From Duganella sp. BuS-21 (lineage in GTDB: Bacteria > Pseudomonadota > Gammaproteobacteria > Burkholderiales > Burkholderiaceae_D), in the NCBI GenBank assembly GCA_041874725.1, contig CP097466.1:2604001-2668000 (forward strand): 64,000 nt of DNA. Reading direction: 5' to 3'. Shown one piece after another: positions 42,526 to 51,330 of the stretch. The notes beneath the pieces were generated by a model that saw nothing but the letters and a program-made list of their open reading frames with translations, ran no database searches and was not told the DNA's origin. The position numbers were made by a program, and so were the translations under genes. How positions within the stretch are numbered: position 1 is the first letter of the stretch; each line of letters begins with the position of its first letter.

Positions 42526-43308
42526 ATGTGGCAACAAAATTGGTATTTCTTAACTAGCAGGAACTTTTTGCTACGCTGGGCGGGCTGTAGCGCGCTGGTC
42601 GCGGGCGTCCACGCGGCTGCCGCTGCGCCGCCGCCGCCGCTGACGCTGGTGACAGAGACGTTCATGCCATACAGCTACGTCGAGCGCGGCAAGGTGACCG
42701 GTTATGCGACCGAACTGCTGGCCGCCGCCCTGGCGCACGCCAAAATCGACTACAGCGTACAGATCTGTCCCTGGGCGCGCGCCTTCCAGATGGCCAGGAC
42801 TCAGCCCAATGTGCTGATCTACAGCATCGTGCGCACGCCCGAGCGCGAGGACCAGTTCCAATGGATAGCGCAGATCGCGCCGCGCAGCGTCTACCTGTTC
42901 AAACTGAGGTCGCGCCACGATATCAAGGCGCACACGGTGGACGACCTGCGGCGCTACCGCATCGCCGCCAACCGTGGCGACGTGGTCGAGGAGCAGCTGC
43001 ACCAGCTGGGCTTGAATGCCGACCTGGCGGCGCTGGATGAGGCTAGCCTGCGCAAGCTGGTGGCGGGGAGGGTAGATCTGATGGTGGCGTCGGATCGCAT
43101 GCTGAAGGACCTGTGCCTGCGCATCGAGGTGCATTGCGAGCAGCTGGAGCGCGTGATGCCGATGCCGGGCCTGGGCGACTACTACGTGGCGGCCAGCCTG
43201 GAGACGCCCACCGCCACGGTGCACTTGCTGCGCACCGAGTTCGACAAGTTGAAAAGCTCGGGCTTCATGCAGCGCACCGCCGACAAATACGGCATGACGC
43301 TCAGGTAG
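42526..43308 (+). CDS. Periplasmic amino-acid-type substrate-binding protein
   Basis: A 260-residue secreted protein of the SBP_bac_3 family: signal region RWAGCSALVAGVHAAAAA, then TLVTETFMPYSYVERGKVTGYATELL, and a C-terminal domain ending FDKLKSSGFMQRTADKYG. No permease or ATPase gene is nearby, so it may act as an orphan sensor or an exchangeable binding protein. The stop overlaps the convergent MFS gene by eight bases. Confidence 0.8.
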   Translation: MWQQNWYFLTSRNFLLRWAGCSALVAGVHAAAAAPPPPLTLVTETFMPYSYVERGKVTGYATELLAAALAHAKIDYSVQICPWARAFQMARTQPNVLIYSIVRTPEREDQFQWIAQIAPRSVYLFKLRSRHDIKAHTVDDLRRYRIAANRGDVVEEQLHQLGLNADLAALDEASLRKLVAGRVDLMVASDRMLKDLCLRIEVHCEQLERVMPMPGLGDYYVAASLETPTATVHLLRTEFDKLKSSGFMQRTADKYGMTLR

Positions 43309-44548
43309 CCGCTTGCGGGCGCGGCGCAGCCGTTGCCGGCAGACTGCGCTGCAGACGCCAGAGCAGCACCGACGCCACCAGCGAGGTCGCCACCACCACA
43401 TAGCCGACGGTATCGAAGTGCTGCAGACGGCCGTCGGCGGCCTGGGTCACGATATGGCCCGACACCACCGAGGCCACGCCACCGGCCAGTTGTTGAATCG
43501 AAGCGCTGATGGCGTTGTACGAACCGCGTTGCGTCATGCTCGGCACCGTGGACGAGATCGCCTGGAACGGAATCATGCGCGAGAAGATGCCGACGAACAT
43601 CACCGAATTGACCAGCACCAGCATCCACAGCGGAATATGGCCGAGGTGGGTGTAGATCAGCACCATGGCGATCGACAGCGCGGTGCCGAACAGGAAGACG
43701 CGGAACTTGCCGTAGGCATCGGCCGCGCGGCCAATCATCGGGCCGATGAAGATGGTGCACAGGCCGGTAACCAGGTAGACCGTCGGCAGGTGGTGCAGGT
43801 CGATGCCCATATTGTTGACGATGTAGGCGCTGCTGAACGGCATCAGCATGAAGCCGCCGGTGGTCAGCAGGGCGGTCACGCAGAAGGCCAGCAGGTAGCG
43901 CTTCTCCGTCACGGTGTGGAACAGGTGCATGAACGGGCTGTGCTCCTGCGGCTGGGCCAGATGGGCGTCGACCGGTTGCAGTTGCCAGGCCACCAGCAAG
44001 CCGCCGACCAGGCCGAACGCGGCCATGGCCATGAACGGCACGTGCCAGTTCCACTGGTTGGACAGGTAGATGCCGGCCGGGATGCCCAGCACTTGGCTGG
44101 CGGCAAACGCGGTCTGGATCAGGCCCATGACGCGGCCGCGCATTTGTGGCGGGAACAGGTCGCTGGAGATGGCCAGCACGACCGAGCCGATCACGCCGCC
44201 GAACAGGCCGGTGAACACGCGCGCGGCCAGCAGGCTTTCAAAGGTCTGCGCCAGGCCGCACCAGACGGTGCCGAGGATGAAGCCGGTATAGAAGAACAGC
44301 AGCAGTTTCTTGCGGTCGTAGCGGTCGGCAAAGCCGGCCGTCAGCAGCCCGGACAGGCCGGCGCTGAAGGCATAGGCCGACACCACCAGGCCGAACTGGG
44401 CCGGGCCGATCTTCAGGTCCGGCATGATGAGCGCGCCCAGCGGCGACATGATCATGAAATCGAGGATGACGGCGAACTGCAGGAAGGCCAGCATGGCCAC
44501 GACTTTTTTCTGATAGCCGCTGAATGGCGGCGCGGGCGTTTTCGTCAT
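43301..44548 (-). CDS. MFS transporter, DHA1-like
   Basis: A 415-residue inner-membrane transporter with about twelve segments and the motif GFADRYDRKKLLLF after TM2. FTGLFGGVIGSVVLAISSDLFPPQMRGRVMG is the antiporter-type segment. It resembles drug:H+ antiporters of the 12-TM class. The substrate is unknown. The next gene on the same strand, a small membrane protein, ends four bases upstream of its ATG, so they may be cotranscribed with the sigma factor gene. Confidence 0.88.
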   Translation of the reverse strand: MTKTPAPPFSGYQKKVVAMLAFLQFAVILDFMIMSPLGALIMPDLKIGPAQFGLVVSAYAFSAGLSGLLTAGFADRYDRKKLLLFFYTGFILGTVWCGLAQTFESLLAARVFTGLFGGVIGSVVLAISSDLFPPQMRGRVMGLIQTAFAASQVLGIPAGIYLSNQWNWHVPFMAMAAFGLVGGLLVAWQLQPVDAHLAQPQEHSPFMHLFHTVTEKRYLLAFCVTALLTTGGFMLMPFSSAYIVNNMGIDLHHLPTVYLVTGLCTIFIGPMIGRAADAYGKFRVFLFGTALSIAMVLIYTHLGHIPLWMLVLVNSVMFVGIFSRMIPFQAISSTVPSMTQRGSYNAISASIQQLAGGVASVVSGHIVTQAADGRLQHFDTVGYVVVATSLVASVLLWRLQRSLPATAAPRPQAAT

Positions 44549-44551
44549 TGT

Positions 44552-44929
44552 TTATTCTTTCGTTGCAGGTGCTTCGGGCGCATTGGGTGCTTCAGGGCGG
44601 CAGAACGGCGCGCGGTGTTTGAAGAACTTTTCGCGCTGCTGAAAGAACTGGGCGCGCTCTTCGGGCGTCATGGCCTGCCAGCGCTGCCAGTGCTCACGCT
44701 TCTCGTGCCAGTCGCGATGGTGGCCGCGGAAACCGCCGAACAGGATTCGGCACAGTAGCAGCAAACCCAGGGCTTGCCAATAATTCACCGCATTGGCGCC
44801 GGGAAAGATGGCGGGGATCAGCCAGTTCCACAGGGCCATCACGATGGCGCCGAACATGGCGGCGCCGGCGAGGATGAACAGACCCTTCATCAGTTTGAAT
44901 TTCTTGTAGCTCATATTATGGTGACGCAT
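44552..44929 (-). CDS. Small membrane protein downstream of the sigma factor gene
   Basis: A 125-residue protein starting at 44929 after AAGGAG. It has two hydrophobic helices (LFILAGAAMFGAIVMALWNWLI and ALGLLLLCRILFGGF). A hydrophilic tail rich in His, Trp and Arg follows, with MTPEERAQFFQQREKFF, reminiscent of Spy/CpxP-like LTPEQR motifs. It starts 13 bases after the sigma gene stop. A role as membrane partner of the sigma factor is possible but not shown. Confidence 0.65.
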   Translation of the reverse strand: MRHHNMSYKKFKLMKGLFILAGAAMFGAIVMALWNWLIPAIFPGANAVNYWQALGLLLLCRILFGGFRGHHRDWHEKREHWQRWQAMTPEERAQFFQQREKFFKHRAPFCRPEAPNAPEAPATKE

Positions 44930-44942
44930 TTTGTGACTCCTT

Positions 44943-45500
44943 TCATTCGTCATACAGGGCTTGCAGGCGTTGGCGCAGGAACAGCACGGCATAGCGCTTG
45001 CGGGCCAATAAAGTGTTGATGGAAACGCCGGTTTGTTCGGCCATCTCCTTGAAACTGACGCCGTCCAGTTCGTGGGCAATAAAGACTTCGCGCTGGGTGG
45101 CGGGTAATTCTTCCAGTGCGAGCTGCAGTTCTTCGAGCAGCATGGCGCGGGTGTAGGCGGCTTCGGGGCCTGCATCGGGCGAGGGCAGCATCAGGTCGAG
45201 GCGGCAGTCCTCGTCGTCGTCGGTGGCGGCCAGGTCTTCCAGCGCCACTTCCTTCTTCTTGCGGAAACGGTCGATGATGCGGTTGCGGGCGACCTGGAAC
45301 AGCCAGGCGCTGGCCTGCTCGATGGGATCGGGCAGGCGGTAGGCCTGGGTGAATTCGTAGAACACATCCTGCAGGATGTCGTCGGCGTCGGTCTGGTCCG
45401 CCACGCGGCGACGGATGAAATTCCACAAGCGCGAGCGCTCGCGCAACACCGTCGCGGTGATGTCCTGGTCTTGTTCGGCTGTTGTTATTGGTGCAGTCAT
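44943..45500 (-). CDS. ECF-type RNA polymerase sigma factor
   Basis: A 185-residue protein from ATG 45500. Region 2 reads LWNFIRRRVADQTDADDILQDVFYEFTQA and WLFQVARNRIIDRFRKKK. Region 4 reads LPATQREVFIAHELDGVSFKEMAEQTGVSINTLLARKRYA. No anti-sigma gene of recognisable type is adjacent; the small membrane protein downstream is the only candidate. Confidence 0.92.
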   Translation of the reverse strand: MTAPITTAEQDQDITATVLRERSRLWNFIRRRVADQTDADDILQDVFYEFTQAYRLPDPIEQASAWLFQVARNRIIDRFRKKKEVALEDLAATDDDEDCRLDLMLPSPDAGPEAAYTRAMLLEELQLALEELPATQREVFIAHELDGVSFKEMAEQTGVSINTLLARKRYAVLFLRQRLQALYDE

Positions 45501-45540
45501 ACACTGAGGACGATCCAACGGACGGAATATTGTGCCGTCC

Positions 45541-45570
45541 CGCAAAATAACCGCGCCCTGAAGGCGCGGC
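45541..45570 (-). terminator. Intrinsic terminator of udk
   Basis: On the minus strand CCGCGCC and GGCGCGG form a 7-bp stem with a TTCAG loop, followed by TTATTTT. It lies just after the uridine kinase stop. Confidence 0.7.
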
Positions 45571-45580
45571 TGGACGAAAA

Positions 45581-46222
45581 TCAGGGCTGCTTCAACTTTC
45601 CGATCACGCTCGCGACCTTGGTGGTGATCACATCGACCGCCGGGCCGTTGGCGCCGTGCGGAATAATTACGTCGGCGTGGCGCTTGGTGGGTTCGATGAA
45701 CTGCTGGTGCATCGGGCGCACCGTGTCCAGATACTGCCCGACCACGCTTTCCACCGAGCGGCCGCGTTCGGTGATATCGCGCTGCATACGGCGGATGAAG
45801 CGGACGTCCGAGGCGGTGTCGACGAAGATCTTCAGCGACATCATCTTGCGCAGGTCGGCGTCATACAAGGCGAACAGGCCTTCGATCACGATAACGGGTG
45901 CCGGCTTGACCGGAATGGTCCGGTTGGAGCGGTTGTCGATTGTGAAGTCGTACTCCGGCATCTCGATGGATTCGCCATTGCGCAGGGCCTGGACGTGCTG
46001 CACCAGCAAGGGCCAGTCGAACGCCTGGGGATGGTCGTAATTCTGCTTGCGACGCACTTCTGGGGTGAGGTGGGTTTGGTCGCAGTAGTAATCGTCCTGC
46101 ATGACGACCGAAACCATGTCCGCGCCAAACGACGCGAGCACTTGCTGGGAGACGGTGGACTTGCCACTGCCGCTGCCGCCAGCGACACCAATGATAAAGG
46201 GATGAAAGGAATTCGTGTTCAT
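45581..46222 (-). CDS. udk: Uridine kinase
   Basis: Phosphorylates uridine or cytidine in pyrimidine salvage. The 213-residue product from ATG 46222 has the P-loop GVAGGSGSGKST, the QDDYYCDQTHLTPEVRRKQNYDHPQAFDW acceptor-site region, EGLFALYDADLR and RRMQRDITERGRSVESVV. The size matches bacterial Udk. An upstream in-frame start would add 42 residues without support. Confidence 0.93.
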   Translation of the reverse strand: MNTNSFHPFIIGVAGGSGSGKSTVSQQVLASFGADMVSVVMQDDYYCDQTHLTPEVRRKQNYDHPQAFDWPLLVQHVQALRNGESIEMPEYDFTIDNRSNRTIPVKPAPVIVIEGLFALYDADLRKMMSLKIFVDTASDVRFIRRMQRDITERGRSVESVVGQYLDTVRPMHQQFIEPTKRHADVIIPHGANGPAVDVITTKVASVIGKLKQP

Positions 46223-46507
46223 GCCGAATGATACCGGAACGGCGACTGGATCGACAGAGGCCGGTCCCACGCCAGTTTGAGCAATCGATACTCCAGCCTG
46301 ATGACAACTGTTGGGCGGCTGCTTCGCCCCATTGCGGACATTAAACATGCATGTTTGGCGCAGTAGTTTCTTGAATTCTTTTAGTCGGTATTCAACGGCG
46401 TAACGACGAAATCTTCGGAGCGATTGAACTTTCCCAACTGAGCCTGAATAAGTTTGGATTTCATCGCCTGACCAAAAAACTCATATAGATTACTAGCAGC
46501 CGGCCGG

Positions 46508-49093
46508 TCACCGTTCATCTTCAAAGCGGACGGCATTGCGGCCGGACTCCTTGGCCAGATACATGGCTTCATCTGCCCGGCGGAATAATTCCATCTGGTC
46601 CGATCCGGTGGGCGAAAAAAGTGCGCCGCCAATGCTGGCGGAACATCGGTGCGAAATTGCTACCTCACCCAGCCCCTGGTGTACCGTAAAGTTGTAGATC
46701 TCAGCAAGCCGGTTGCGAACTTTCTCAGCAATCCGCAAGGCGAGTTCGCGCGAATCCGTCTGGCTTTCGCTCAATTCCCCCAGCGCGATCACGAACTCAT
46801 CTCCGCCGATACGGGCTACGGTGTCGACTTGGCGAACACTACCCTTAAGCCTAGTGGCGACTTCCTTGAGCAAGAGGTCACCCACTGCATGGCCAAATTG
46901 GTCATTGAGGGGCTTGAAATTGTCCAGGTCGATTACCAGCAATGCGCCGTAGGTTCCACTGCGCTTATTGCTGGCGATGGTCATATTAAGGCGCTCTTGC
47001 AGCAGGCGCCGGTTAGCAAGCTTGGTCAGGCTGTCATGGAAAGCGTAGTCGTACATGATGCTTTCGGCTTCTTTGCGAGCCGTGATGTCGGCATGAACGA
47101 TCACCGCGCCCCGGTCGCCAGTGTGCATGGGAGTGGCCGTCATGACGAACCAGCGCTGCTTTTCCGGTGAGTGGCAGGGATACTCACAACTGAATTTTGG
47201 CAACTTGCCGTTGATGACTGCCTCGATCCCTTCACGGATGCTGACCATATCCTCGGGCTCGGGCGGCAAAGTAGTCAGGGCCGCGAGGTAGTTGGCACCA
47301 ATGTCGACATTATCGCTGCTAACGCTGTCCAGGCAGCCGCCATTGTCGGCGGCGAATCGTCGCCAGGCCTCGTTGGTCGCCACAATGACCCCGGACTCGT
47401 TCAAGACGGCAATCTCGCTGGACACCGAGTCTAGGATGTCCTGGGTCAACAGCCGACCTTTTTCCAGGGCCCATTCGGCCTGCTTGCGTACAGTGATGTC
47501 CCGTGCCGACGCGTACAGGAGGTCGACGCCGTCCAGCACCACGCCCTTGGCATTGATCTCCACATCAAGGATGATTCCATCTTTGCGCCGATATCGGGTC
47601 TCAAAGGCCTGCGGCTGCGCAATGAGTCGACCTATTTCGGGAAGCAGTTCCTGTGGCTCAAACATAGCGTCCCAATCGCGCACGTTGAGCAGTGCTGTTT
47701 CTTCCGAAGTATAGCCAAGCAACACGGCAAACGATTGACTGAATTGCAAGATATTGCCGTCACGGTCCAGAATGTGGATGCCGTCACTGGCGGTGGTTAG
47801 CAAGGTCTGTAGGCGCGCAGTTAAATTTTTCCTATCGGTAATATCCTGAATCTGGGATACAAAGTGGACCGGTGCACCGTCCAACGTGCGCACCAGCGAC
47901 ACATTGAGCTGGGCCCAGATGATTCTGCCGTCTATGTGGAAATAGCGCTTTTCCATTTCATAGGTTTCCACAACGCCCTGGAGCAATTCATCAATGTGGC
48001 GCAGGTCCAATGCCAGGTCATCTGGATGAGTGATTGTTTGGAAATCGGTCACGAGCAGTTCCGCTTCGCTGTAGCCAAACAATTTGCACAGCGACTGGTT
48101 CACCTGGAGAAAGTTTCCGTGGACGGAGACCAGCGCAATACCATGCGAAGCCGCGTCGAACGATCCACGAAATTGCGACTCACTGATCACGAGGGCCGCT
48201 TCGGCAAGGCGGCGCTCGGTAATGTCTTGAAACGCGCCAACCAGGCGCACAGGCTTTCCCTGTTCAAATTCGGCCACGCCCAAGGATCGTACCCAAATTT
48301 CTGTACCATCTTTCTGAACAAAAGGTAGCTCAAGGTCCCAGCGTTGGCCGGTTGCGATAGCCTGCGCAACTGCGGCCTCCATCACCGGTCTAACCTGCGG
48401 CGCGTAAAACTCGATCGCTTCACTCATATGGGGCGCATACCCCGGCTGAACCCCATGAATACGGCAGGTTTCATCGGACCAGAAAATCGTGTTTGCGACT
48501 AGATCGACTTCCCAGCCACCGACCCCAGCCATGGCCCCCGTTCTTTCCAGCAGCGTTTTGGTACGTTGCAGCTCAAGCTGCAAGGTATTTCCGCGCCGCA
48601 CTGCTTGAGACCCTTCAATAATTTTGGCTGCAGTGGCCGCCAGAGCCACCAATTTATTGGCTTGGCTAGCGTTCAGCGAATGTGCTGTGCGGTCTACCAC
48701 ACACAAGGTACCCGCGCGCTGCTGGGATCCTAACATTATCGGCGCACTGGCGAAAAAACGGATTCCGACTGGTCCGGTAACCCAGGGGCTGGCGAATAAG
48801 CGAGGATCGTGCGCAGCGTCGTCCACCACGACCAGTTCATCACTATCCTTTGCAAGGGCAAGAAGGGTCTCGTCGCCCAGCAGGCCAGCTACTGCGACAG
48901 GGTCGGCAGTGGCGACATAACACGGTTGCGTACCATCAGAAAAGGCAATCCACGCCACAGCCACCCCCAACGCGACCGTGACACATTCCAACAGGGGCTG
49001 TGCCTCGGGCAGGGTGGCAGCATCCGACACCAGGGGTGGAGGTGCCAAAGTGGACGGCGGCTTTGGGGCCGAAGCAAACAGGAGGTCGTCCAT
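46508..49093 (-). CDS. Diguanylate cyclase with GAF and multiple PAS domains
   Basis: An 861-residue soluble protein. Residues ~20-165 look like a GAF domain (AWIAFSDGTQ, FFASAPIMLGSQQRAGTLCVVD). At least four PAS/PAC units follow, marked by GAFQDITERRLAEA, SQIQDITDRKNLTA, SARDITVRKQAEW and VHADITARKEAES. The GGDEF domain at the C-terminus has an intact RIGGDEFVIAL near residue 761 and DLDNFKPLNDQFGH. It should make c-di-GMP in response to several signals. The ATG at 49093 is preferred over the upstream TTG. Confidence 0.9.
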   Translation of the reverse strand: MDDLLFASAPKPPSTLAPPPLVSDAATLPEAQPLLECVTVALGVAVAWIAFSDGTQPCYVATADPVAVAGLLGDETLLALAKDSDELVVVDDAAHDPRLFASPWVTGPVGIRFFASAPIMLGSQQRAGTLCVVDRTAHSLNASQANKLVALAATAAKIIEGSQAVRRGNTLQLELQRTKTLLERTGAMAGVGGWEVDLVANTIFWSDETCRIHGVQPGYAPHMSEAIEFYAPQVRPVMEAAVAQAIATGQRWDLELPFVQKDGTEIWVRSLGVAEFEQGKPVRLVGAFQDITERRLAEAALVISESQFRGSFDAASHGIALVSVHGNFLQVNQSLCKLFGYSEAELLVTDFQTITHPDDLALDLRHIDELLQGVVETYEMEKRYFHIDGRIIWAQLNVSLVRTLDGAPVHFVSQIQDITDRKNLTARLQTLLTTASDGIHILDRDGNILQFSQSFAVLLGYTSEETALLNVRDWDAMFEPQELLPEIGRLIAQPQAFETRYRRKDGIILDVEINAKGVVLDGVDLLYASARDITVRKQAEWALEKGRLLTQDILDSVSSEIAVLNESGVIVATNEAWRRFAADNGGCLDSVSSDNVDIGANYLAALTTLPPEPEDMVSIREGIEAVINGKLPKFSCEYPCHSPEKQRWFVMTATPMHTGDRGAVIVHADITARKEAESIMYDYAFHDSLTKLANRRLLQERLNMTIASNKRSGTYGALLVIDLDNFKPLNDQFGHAVGDLLLKEVATRLKGSVRQVDTVARIGGDEFVIALGELSESQTDSRELALRIAEKVRNRLAEIYNFTVHQGLGEVAISHRCSASIGGALFSPTGSDQMELFRRADEAMYLAKESGRNAVRFEDER

Positions 49094-49259
49094 GGGAAGG
49101 TATTCCGTTCTCAAATGTGGCTTAGGACCGAAACGGCCTTGATTGCGTGAATACTAACCGCTTTGTCGAGCTGCTGGCATTTCCCACAGCCATACCAGGG
49201 AACCAATCATCGACAGCCCGATTGCGAGTGACGGCTTGTGGCCGGTTGCCGCCGAAATA

Positions 49260-49634
49260 TTAGATACACTTTCCTCGCACTTTGGCGACAGCTATGAACG
49301 GCAGCGCTAGATATCCGCCGAGAAGAAATGTAGGTTGACGCTTTAGGCCTTCCGAATGGAGACAGTCCGGCACCTTCGCTTCAGTAAAAGCAGCGGTCAT
49401 AATGTTCGTATTGGTTGAGCTGTACACTATAGCGCCTTGATAAGGCGGCTGCTGTGCTGCGTCGTTTTTTAATGTGTTAGCGACTGCTTTGCTTATAGAC
49501 GCATCGACGTGCCCAAGCATCGCCTTCAACTGCACCTCTGATGGGACCGCTTCTGCCCATGGGTCTTTAACGTTTTCGGCAGAATTAGCCGCTGTAGAGA
49601 ACATCAACATGCACAGAAAGAATAGTTTCAACAC
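49260..49634 (-). CDS. Secreted hypothetical protein with GTG start
   Basis: A 124-residue protein. The GTG at 49634 follows GGAGG by six bases and opens a signal peptide (LKLFFLCMLMFSTAANSA). The mature part (KDPWAEAVPSEVQLKAML and IVYSSTNTNIMTAAFTEAKVPDCLHSEG) contains two cysteines that could bridge. I do not recognise the family. Confidence 0.55.
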   Translation of the reverse strand: MLKLFFLCMLMFSTAANSAENVKDPWAEAVPSEVQLKAMLGHVDASISKAVANTLKNDAAQQPPYQGAIVYSSTNTNIMTAAFTEAKVPDCLHSEGLKRQPTFLLGGYLALPFIAVAKVRGKCI

Positions 49635-49978
49635 GTACTTCCTCCGCCGATAAATGAGGCCGTAACTCGATAGGTCTGCTAGTCGCCGGACGCAGTTCTT
49701 GAGCGCAGGATAGCATGTTGCCAAGCTGGAAAAGTCACGGACTGTCACATCAGAACTTAGTGCGATTGACCGTGCGCGTGCCAACCGCGCCTCTCCAGCC
49801 GGATTGGAGCACGCGCCTATATTCGTCTAGACCGCCAGGTCCAAGCTGTGAGTCGGTCGGCGGCGTTCGTCCCGCCGGCACCGCTTTCCTTCCCGATTTA
49901 CGGGCATTCGTCGCATGGGCGAAAACACGCGCACCCTAGCCGCTAGAATGGCCGGACAAGTTCAATCCGAGGAAGTTA
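49635..49978. other. Intergenic region without recognised gene
   Basis: This 344-base gap separates the divergent secreted hypothetical protein and the sensor kinase. It holds both promoters. I see no convincing gene, RNA or repeat here; short open frames lack ribosome sites and family features. Confidence 0.5.
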
Positions 49979-51301
49979 ATGAGTTCTCCCGCATTCCAGC
50001 CCTTCAACGCTCCGCCCGTACCGGAAGTGAAGCACGAGCGCCGCCTGGTACGCCGCTACCTGCTGCAATCGGCACTGCGCTTCAACACTGGCTCGCTGCT
50101 GTTCCTGTCGCTGGCGATCGCGCTGATGCCGCTCTGGCTAAACCTCGGCATGGCTGGGCCGGACGACCTCGATGCACGCAAGCTGAACCTGTACCTGGTC
50201 GGCGGCGGCGTGCTGGCGCTGATGGCTTGGTTCGCGCTATTGTCGAGCGGGATCGCCTGCAGCTTTCTTGCCCGGCTGGCCGAGGAGGGCGAGGCGCTGT
50301 GTGCCGAGGCGATGGCCTCCTCGGTGACGCGCCGCATCGAGGCACCGTTCAATTCCTCCACCACCTTTGACCTGTGCACCGAATCCCTGTCGGGACTCGC
50401 GCTCGGCACGGCGCTCGGCTACTCCGGTCCGCCGGCGTTCTTCAACGATCCGTTCAAGGGCAGGATCGTGCTGGGCCGCTGGCGTCCGCTGGCGCTGGGG
50501 CGCCATGTCGAGGTGAGGGTGTCGTCTGATGTGGGGCCAAGCTGCCACATCGAGCTGCGCTGCCGCGCGGGTCTGGCCTGGTTCGCGATCCAGCAGGGCG
50601 AGTCGCTGAAGGCCGCCGAGACGGTGTGCGTTCAGCTGCGCCAGCACCTTGCGCGCCATGCCAACGCACTGGATGCGGCACGGCGTGAACGCGAGCTGGA
50701 ACGCACCTCGCTGCAGGCCCGTCTCTCGGCCTTGCAGGCGCAGGTCGAGCCGCACTTCCTGTTCAATACCCTGGCCAATCTGAAGTACCTGATCCGCACC
50801 GACCAGCAGGCCGCGCAGGACATGCTCGACCACCTGGTCGGCTACCTACAGAACGCGCTGCCGGATATGCGCTCGGTGTCTTCGACCCTGGGACGTGAAA
50901 TGGATCTTGTTAGCAACTACCTGGAAGTGATGCGCATCCGCATGGGCGCACGCCTACGCTTCGCAGTCGAGGTGGATGAGGAATTGCGCAACCTGCCGTT
51001 CCCGCCGGCGATGCTGATCTCACTGGTGGAAAACGCCATTAAACACGGCTTGGAGCGGGCCAGCCGGCCAGGCTTGATCACCATCAGCGCAAGGTGTGAG
51101 GGCAAGTTGCTGAGCGTGTCGGTGATCGACGACGGCGTCGGCTTGACCGAACAGGCCGGGCAGGGCACGGGGCTGGCAAATATCGCAGAGCGGCTGCTGC
51201 TGCTTTACGGGCGAGAGGCCGGCATTTTCGTGGAGCCCGGCGACGGACAAGGCGTGCGCGCCGTGCTGACCGTGCCTTTGGCGGCAAACCACGCCTTTTG
51301 A
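49979..51301 (+). CDS. LytS/YehU-type sensor histidine kinase
   Basis: A 440-residue membrane kinase. Two hydrophobic segments (residues ~35-60 and ~72-95) precede a cytoplasmic part. The His_kinase box is QAQVEPHFLFNTLANLKYLIRTD with the phospho-His in PHFLFN. The ATPase domain follows with PAMLISLVENAIKHGLE (N box) and SVIDDGVGLTEQAGQGTGLANIAERL. A GAGGAA site precedes the ATG. Such kinases usually sit beside a LytTR regulator; here an S41 peptidase follows instead, so the partner must be elsewhere. Confidence 0.9.
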   Translation: MSSPAFQPFNAPPVPEVKHERRLVRRYLLQSALRFNTGSLLFLSLAIALMPLWLNLGMAGPDDLDARKLNLYLVGGGVLALMAWFALLSSGIACSFLARLAEEGEALCAEAMASSVTRRIEAPFNSSTTFDLCTESLSGLALGTALGYSGPPAFFNDPFKGRIVLGRWRPLALGRHVEVRVSSDVGPSCHIELRCRAGLAWFAIQQGESLKAAETVCVQLRQHLARHANALDAARRERELERTSLQARLSALQAQVEPHFLFNTLANLKYLIRTDQQAAQDMLDHLVGYLQNALPDMRSVSSTLGREMDLVSNYLEVMRIRMGARLRFAVEVDEELRNLPFPPAMLISLVENAIKHGLERASRPGLITISARCEGKLLSVSVIDDGVGLTEQAGQGTGLANIAERLLLLYGREAGIFVEPGDGQGVRAVLTVPLAANHAF

Positions 51302-51330
51302 TTTTTCTTTATATGGAGACTAACACTACT

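Noticed and set aside
43313..44758. 481-codon open frame antisense to the MFS gene
   Set aside because: The minus strand encodes a full MFS protein. This frame is rich in His, Gln and Arg with no motif.
46223..46507. Small gene between udk and the diguanylate cyclase
   Set aside because: The open frames here overlap the cyclase in another frame and lack ribosome sites and family features.
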